Shown: in pieces, positions 6,101 to 8,435 of the stretch
How the letters are laid out: the number at the start of each line of letters is the position of its first letter
How positions within the stretch are numbered: the first letter of the stretch is position 1
DNA from: an uncultured Collinsella sp.
Lineage (GTDB): Bacteria > Actinomycetota > Coriobacteriia > Coriobacteriales > Coriobacteriaceae
Direction: 5' to 3'
DNA: 8,435 bases
NCBI GenBank assembly: GCA_958419975.1
Contig: CATZIG010000078.1
Location: forward strand, 1 to 8,435
Notes under the pieces: model-generated
The model's database searches: none
What the model was told of the DNA's origin: nothing
Seen by the model: only the letters and a program-made list of their open reading frames with translations
Position numbers and translations under genes: made by a program

Positions 6101-7111
6101 CTAGCTATTGAGCTTGTTGATGTCATCGTCGGTGATGGCGCCCTCCTGGCTAGACGACGGACTGTCGCCGTTGTTATCAGAGGCGTCGCCATCGGAGGAC
6201 TCGGTCTCGTTGGACGTGGAGTCGGATGCCTGCACATTGGCCCCCGAAACGGTCTTGGCGGTAAGGTCATAGGGCATCTGTCCGTACCAGACGCAGTGGA
6301 CTGCCTCGAGCGTGCCATCGACCGTGATGCCATCGAGGGCATCGCTCACGGCACGGCACAGCTCATCATTAGAGCTAAGACCTGCGACGCCAAGCGTGGA
6401 GGGCGCCTCGAGCGTACCGACATAGGAGATCTGGCTCATCAGACGCGCGAGGTAGCCACCAGCCGTGGAATCACAGATCACGTAATCGACCTCGCCCGAC
6501 TCGAGCGCCTCAAAGCACTCATTGATGTTGGAAAAGGTCTTTTGGTTGGCGGTGATGCTTTGCTTGGCGAGCGCCTCCTGCGAGGCCGAGGAGGTCTGAA
6601 CGCCCAGGGTAGCGGTGTTAAGCGTTTCGGTGGAAACGCTCAGCGACTCGCCGTCACTGCTCTTGCCGAATACGGCGGCGGCATCGTACAGACAGGTGCC
6701 AAGCGAGCTGATGTCGCCGCCCGCAGACTTGATGTCGCCAATGAAGATGTCCGCCTTTTTATCGCTGAGCGCGGAATCGGCCGAGGACGCATCGACAAAG
6801 GCGACCTTGAGACCCATGCGGCATGCGAGGGCACGAGCGGCATCGACCGCATAGCCCGTGAGGTTTCCGTCGGCATCCTGCATGGCCTGCGGTGCATCGG
6901 ACGTATCGAGGGCGACCGTCAGGGTTCCCGGCGTGACCAGGGCATCGTCCGATACCGTGGGGGTAACGGTCTCGCGCTCGATCTGGTCGATCGTGGGCGT
7001 CGTGAACGTGGACAGTGGATTGAACGCGCATCCGCTCAGGCCCAAAACGGCAATGACCGCCGCGGCCCCAGCACCTAACCGAGCCGCATGCATCAAGCTG
7101 CCCCTCACCAT
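6101..7111 (-). CDS. Solute-binding lipoprotein, SBP family 3-like
   Basis: 336 residues from ATG 7111. A lipoprotein signal ends in VLGLSGC (22-28), so C28 should be lipidated and the protein anchored outside the membrane. GTLTVALDTSDAPQAM (62-77) and DGNLTGYAVDAARALACRMG (81-100) match the first strand and helix of family-3 (polar amino acid) binding proteins. ADIFIGDI (120-127), ALESGEVDYVICDSTAG (202-218) and ELCRAVSDALDGI (250-262) match later landmarks. Odd features: the usual PF ligand loop is PQ here, six Cys follow the lipid Cys, no transporter genes are adjacent, and a Ser/Asp/Asn-rich tail (about 295-323) is present. Start choice is uncertain: ATG 7093 has GAGGGG at 7101-7106, 7 bases upstream, and gives a neat 22-residue signal. 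The frame is also open to ATG 7330 and beyond. A promoter lies at 7443-7471. A sensor or orphan-receptor role is possible. Confidence 0.85.
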   Translation of the reverse strand: MVRGSLMHAARLGAGAAAVIAVLGLSGCAFNPLSTFTTPTIDQIERETVTPTVSDDALVTPGTLTVALDTSDAPQAMQDADGNLTGYAVDAARALACRMGLKVAFVDASSADSALSDKKADIFIGDIKSAGGDISSLGTCLYDAAAVFGKSSDGESLSVSTETLNTATLGVQTSSASQEALAKQSITANQKTFSNINECFEALESGEVDYVICDSTAGGYLARLMSQISYVGTLEAPSTLGVAGLSSNDELCRAVSDALDGITVDGTLEAVHCVWYGQMPYDLTAKTVSGANVQASDSTSNETESSDGDASDNNGDSPSSSQEGAITDDDINKLNS

Positions 7112-7442
7112 GTCCACTACCCTGCCTTCTGTGTCGTATACGATCCGTGCCCCGCACGGAATATCGGGTTGTTCCCACCAGCTGACCTGGTATTTGACCC
7201 CACACTTGCGCACCGGGGCGTTTGCTCGGGAGGCCGCAGCCACCTTCACGACTGGCCCGCTCGCCCGCGAGGCGGTATTGCCCCAAAGAAAGTAGAACGG
7301 ACGGTGCGGCTTACATCTAGGACGCGCCATGATCGCGCCGCGCGCACGCGGTCGCTTACGTGGATCCCTTTGACCGCGTCTGTCTTGGACTAGGATGGGC
7401 ATTTCGTCCGTCCGCAACCACAGCCTGGCAGGAACGTAGCGC
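7112..7442 (-). other. Long leader or N-terminal extension upstream of the lipoprotein
   Basis: From the putative promoter to the chosen start is about 330 bases. The lipoprotein frame stays open throughout. From ATG 7330 it would add 73 residues, including SWWEQPDIPCGARIVYDTEG, which looks fairly protein-like. Against this, there is no ribosome-binding site before 7330, codon use is less GC3-rich than in the mature part (AGA, TGT, GTA, ACA, GCA occur), and a signal peptide would become internal. I treat it as untranslated leader with low certainty and see no recognisable riboswitch. Confidence 0.4.
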
Positions 7443-7471
7443 ATTATAGCTAAGTTCAAGCTATAGTTTAA
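7443..7471 (-). promoter_or_regulatory. Putative promoter of the lipoprotein gene
   Basis: On the minus strand a perfect TATAAT (7443-7448) lies 17 bases from TTAAAC (7466-7471), a 3-of-6 match to TTGACA. A perfect 7-bp dyad, TATAGCT (7445-7451) and AGCTATA (7459-7465), covers the -10 and spacer and could be a repressor site. The stretch is markedly AT-rich against GC-rich flanks. Confidence 0.55.
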
Positions 7472-7500
7472 GGTTAGGGACGTTATTCGCATCGCGGGTC

Positions 7501-7576
7501 GGGGCGGACCATTCGTGCCCCCATGAAGCCCGGAGCTCCCCCACGGGGAGCCCCGGGGCACCCGTCTCAGGGTGCC
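7501..7576. repeat. Cluster of GC-rich hairpins beside the inverted-repeat element
   Basis: Three neighbouring dyads. GGGGC (7501-7505) pairs with GCCCC (7517-7521). CCCGG-A-GCTCCCC (7529-7541) pairs with GGGGAGC-C-CCGGG (7545-7557) around a 3-base loop with a single mismatch. GGCACCC (7557-7563) pairs with GGGTGCC (7570-7576) around GTCTCA. None is followed by a U-run on either strand, so simple termination is not supported. A structured RNA or extruding DNA structure is possible. Confidence 0.55.
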
Positions 7577-7603
7577 GTGTGCAAAAAACGGCAAATATGA
7601 GTA

Positions 7604-7624
7604 CTGCTACCAATTTAGTAGCAG
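7604..7624. repeat. Left nested 21-bp dyad of the element
   Basis: CTGCTAC and GTAGCAG flank a 7-base spacer as a perfect dyad. It overlaps the inner edge of the left arm and matches the right-hand dyad (7748-7768) at 16 of 21 positions in the same orientation. Confidence 0.6.
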
Positions 7625-7747
7625 CGTATTTCCGCCCCACGAGCCCTTTTTGAGTTCCGCACAGCCCGCTTGGCGCCAAGATATTCCACATTCGTTTATT
7701 ATCTCTTCGCTGAATCCAGTTTTTCGGCCCAAGTTTCTTTATTTTTG

Positions 7748-7768
7748 CTGTCACTAATCTAGTAACAG
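7748..7768. repeat. Right nested 21-bp dyad of the element
   Basis: CTGTCAC and GTAACAG flank a 7-base spacer with one mismatch; the spacer's outer bases extend the pairing (ACT/AGT). It is the counterpart of 7604-7624, at the inner edge of the right arm. Confidence 0.55.
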
Positions 7769-7829
7769 TACTCATATTTGCCGTTTTTTGCACATGGCAT
7801 ATAAACAGACCCCCTATAAAGCCATAGTT

Positions 7830-8435
7830 TTACGCCGGCTTGAGCCCAAAGCACGCTCGGAGCGTATTCAGCAGAGCATCTTGCCTCTTTCGACGAGCCT
7901 CTACACGATTCTGATATCGTTTACCCATACGCTGGTGGATGCGCCATGCGAGCGCTTCCATCGCTTCCATGTCGCAGAGCATCTCGTTGTTGACCGTCGC
8001 GACCTCGATTCCCATGGACGCCAAACCCGTATTGCGTTTTTCATCGTGAATGCGCCCGCCGCGAGACGAATGGCCCTGCTCACCGTTGTATTCCAGGTCA
8101 AACCGAGCTGCTTCCTGATAGGCATCGCAAACCGCATACGGCATCCCCGAGATCGCCTGCGCACGGTCATCGAACTCGATCTTGCAGTCGGTCTTAAAGG
8201 GACCGCAGGCAAATCCGCCATAAGAAAACGGAAGCGAAAACATGGCAAGCATGATGCATTCCATGGGTGAGCGCAGGTTTTCCGACAGAAAGGGGCACAG
8301 CCGCCGCAGCTGCTTGGCCGCGCTCCCCTTGCATGCCGCAAGGTAATCTGCCAGGCGATCGGGCGTCAGCACTGGCTCGACCTCAAAGTAGCCCACATCT
8401 GACGGCTGGTCCTTATCCTTTGCAAGCCTGTTCAC
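7830..8435 (-). CDS. DUF559/Vsr-like nuclease-fold protein, 5' end at or beyond window edge
   Basis: 201 codons are visible. The first, at 8433-8435, is GTG, which may be a start or an internal Val, so the N-terminus is unresolved. Seen: an N-terminal helical part (RLADYLAACKGSAAKQLRRL, about 27-46), then SPMECIMLAMFSLPFSYGGF (56-75), FDLEYNGEQGH (112-122), IHDEKRN (129-135) and ASMGIEVATVNNEMLCD (139-155). This order (S-P-x-E, then D-x-E-x-x-G-x-x-H, then D-x-x-R, then a G-I-x-V strand) matches the PD-(D/E)xK-like domains of the DUF559/Vsr group. Known: such proteins are common as hypothetical genes in Coriobacteriia, often with an N-terminal winged helix as in AbiEi. D113 and E115 could be catalytic, but N117 stands where a basic residue is expected, so activity is uncertain. 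No restriction or repair partner is visible. Confidence 0.7.
   Translation of the reverse strand: MNRLAKDKDQPSDVGYFEVEPVLTPDRLADYLAACKGSAAKQLRRLCPFLSENLRSPMECIMLAMFSLPFSYGGFACGPFKTDCKIEFDDRAQAISGMPYAVCDAYQEAARFDLEYNGEQGHSSRGGRIHDEKRNTGLASMGIEVATVNNEMLCDMEAMEALAWRIHQRMGKRYQNRVEARRKRQDALLNTLRACFGLKPA

Larger units (their letters stand above)
7573..7799. mobile_element. MITE-like element with 34-bp terminal inverted repeats
   Basis: The arms 7573-7606 and 7766-7799 are inverted repeats matching at 33 of 34 positions, including a perfect 29-base block (7578-7606 against 7766-7794). Similarity continues inward, weaker, to about 7624 and 7748 (12 of 18). The core (7625-7747) is AT-richer and includes a perfect 12-bp palindrome, CTTGGCGCCAAG (7669-7680). 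Two short open frames (7572-7757 plus, 7793-7461 minus) merely read through the arms and lack ribosome-binding sites. No target-site duplication is visible at any plausible boundary. Known: small transposase-less elements with terminal inverted repeats are MITEs, but the same structure would suit a lineage-specific intergenic repeat. Copy number elsewhere in the genome is the key unknown. Confidence 0.6.

Noticed and set aside
7572..7757. Short plus-strand open frame covering the inverted-repeat element
   Set aside because: It begins with GTG without a ribosome-binding site, and its ends are just the arm sequence. Likely a spurious frame of the repeat.
7461..7793. Minus-strand open frame of 110 codons starting inside the right arm
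   Set aside because: It crosses both arms, the core and the GC hairpins and has no ribosome-binding site; coding character changes abruptly along it.
7573..7799. CRISPR repeat or insertion sequence with transposase
   Set aside because: Only two inverted arms and no regular direct repeats with spacers; the core is too short to hold a transposase.
7788..8270. Plus-strand open frame opposite the DUF559-like gene
   Set aside because: The minus strand carries the recognisable domain; the plus frame has none.

Overview
The window is GC-rich, compact bacterial chromosome in which every supported gene lies on the minus strand. The likely source is a Coriobacteriia actinomycete, most plausibly Collinsella or a close relative. 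That is inferred from the gene families (long-form HPF, DegV, NAD-type isocitrate dehydrogenase, a DUF559-like protein), the GC3-rich codon use and the general style of the proteins; no database comparison was possible.

Layout in transcription order, right to left. At the right edge is a 5'-incomplete gene for a protein with a DUF559/Vsr-like nuclease-fold domain (8435-7830). A non-coding stretch of about 700 bases follows. It holds a compact element of about 227 bp bounded by 34-bp inverted repeats (7573-7799), a cluster of GC-rich hairpins (7501-7576), a plausible promoter with a perfect TATAAT (7443-7471) and a long leader. Next comes an orphan solute-binding lipoprotein (7111-6101) with its terminator (6034-6001), a 220-base gap carrying a perfect dyad, and the long-form ribosome hibernation factor hpf (5783-5199). 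A textbook terminator (5169-5138) follows hpf and ends four bases before the ribosome-binding site of a DegV-family fatty-acid-binding protein gene (5119-4166).

After a 98-base gap there is a tightly packed four-gene operon: a 3-hydroxyisobutyrate-dehydrogenase-family oxidoreductase with a His/Cys-rich tail (4067-2988), a small membrane protein (2982-2554), a HEAT-repeat protein (2538-1840) and NAD-dependent isocitrate dehydrogenase (1833-748). Gaps within it are 5, 15 and 6 bases, and each ribosome-binding site lies in or next to the end of the preceding gene. A hairpin (688-660) separates it from a single-pass membrane protein with a SurA/PrsA-like extracytoplasmic part (621 to beyond base 1), whose C-terminus lies outside the window.

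Most of the content is housekeeping: TCA-cycle redox, fatty-acid handling, ribosome hibernation and protein folding. The parts that ordinary annotation does not explain are the 51-residue tail of the dehydrogenase, built on a 12-residue repeat with 9 Cys and 14 His; the long inverted-repeat element with nested 21-bp dyads; the terminator placed against the degV ribosome-binding site; and the open in-frame extension upstream of the lipoprotein signal peptide.
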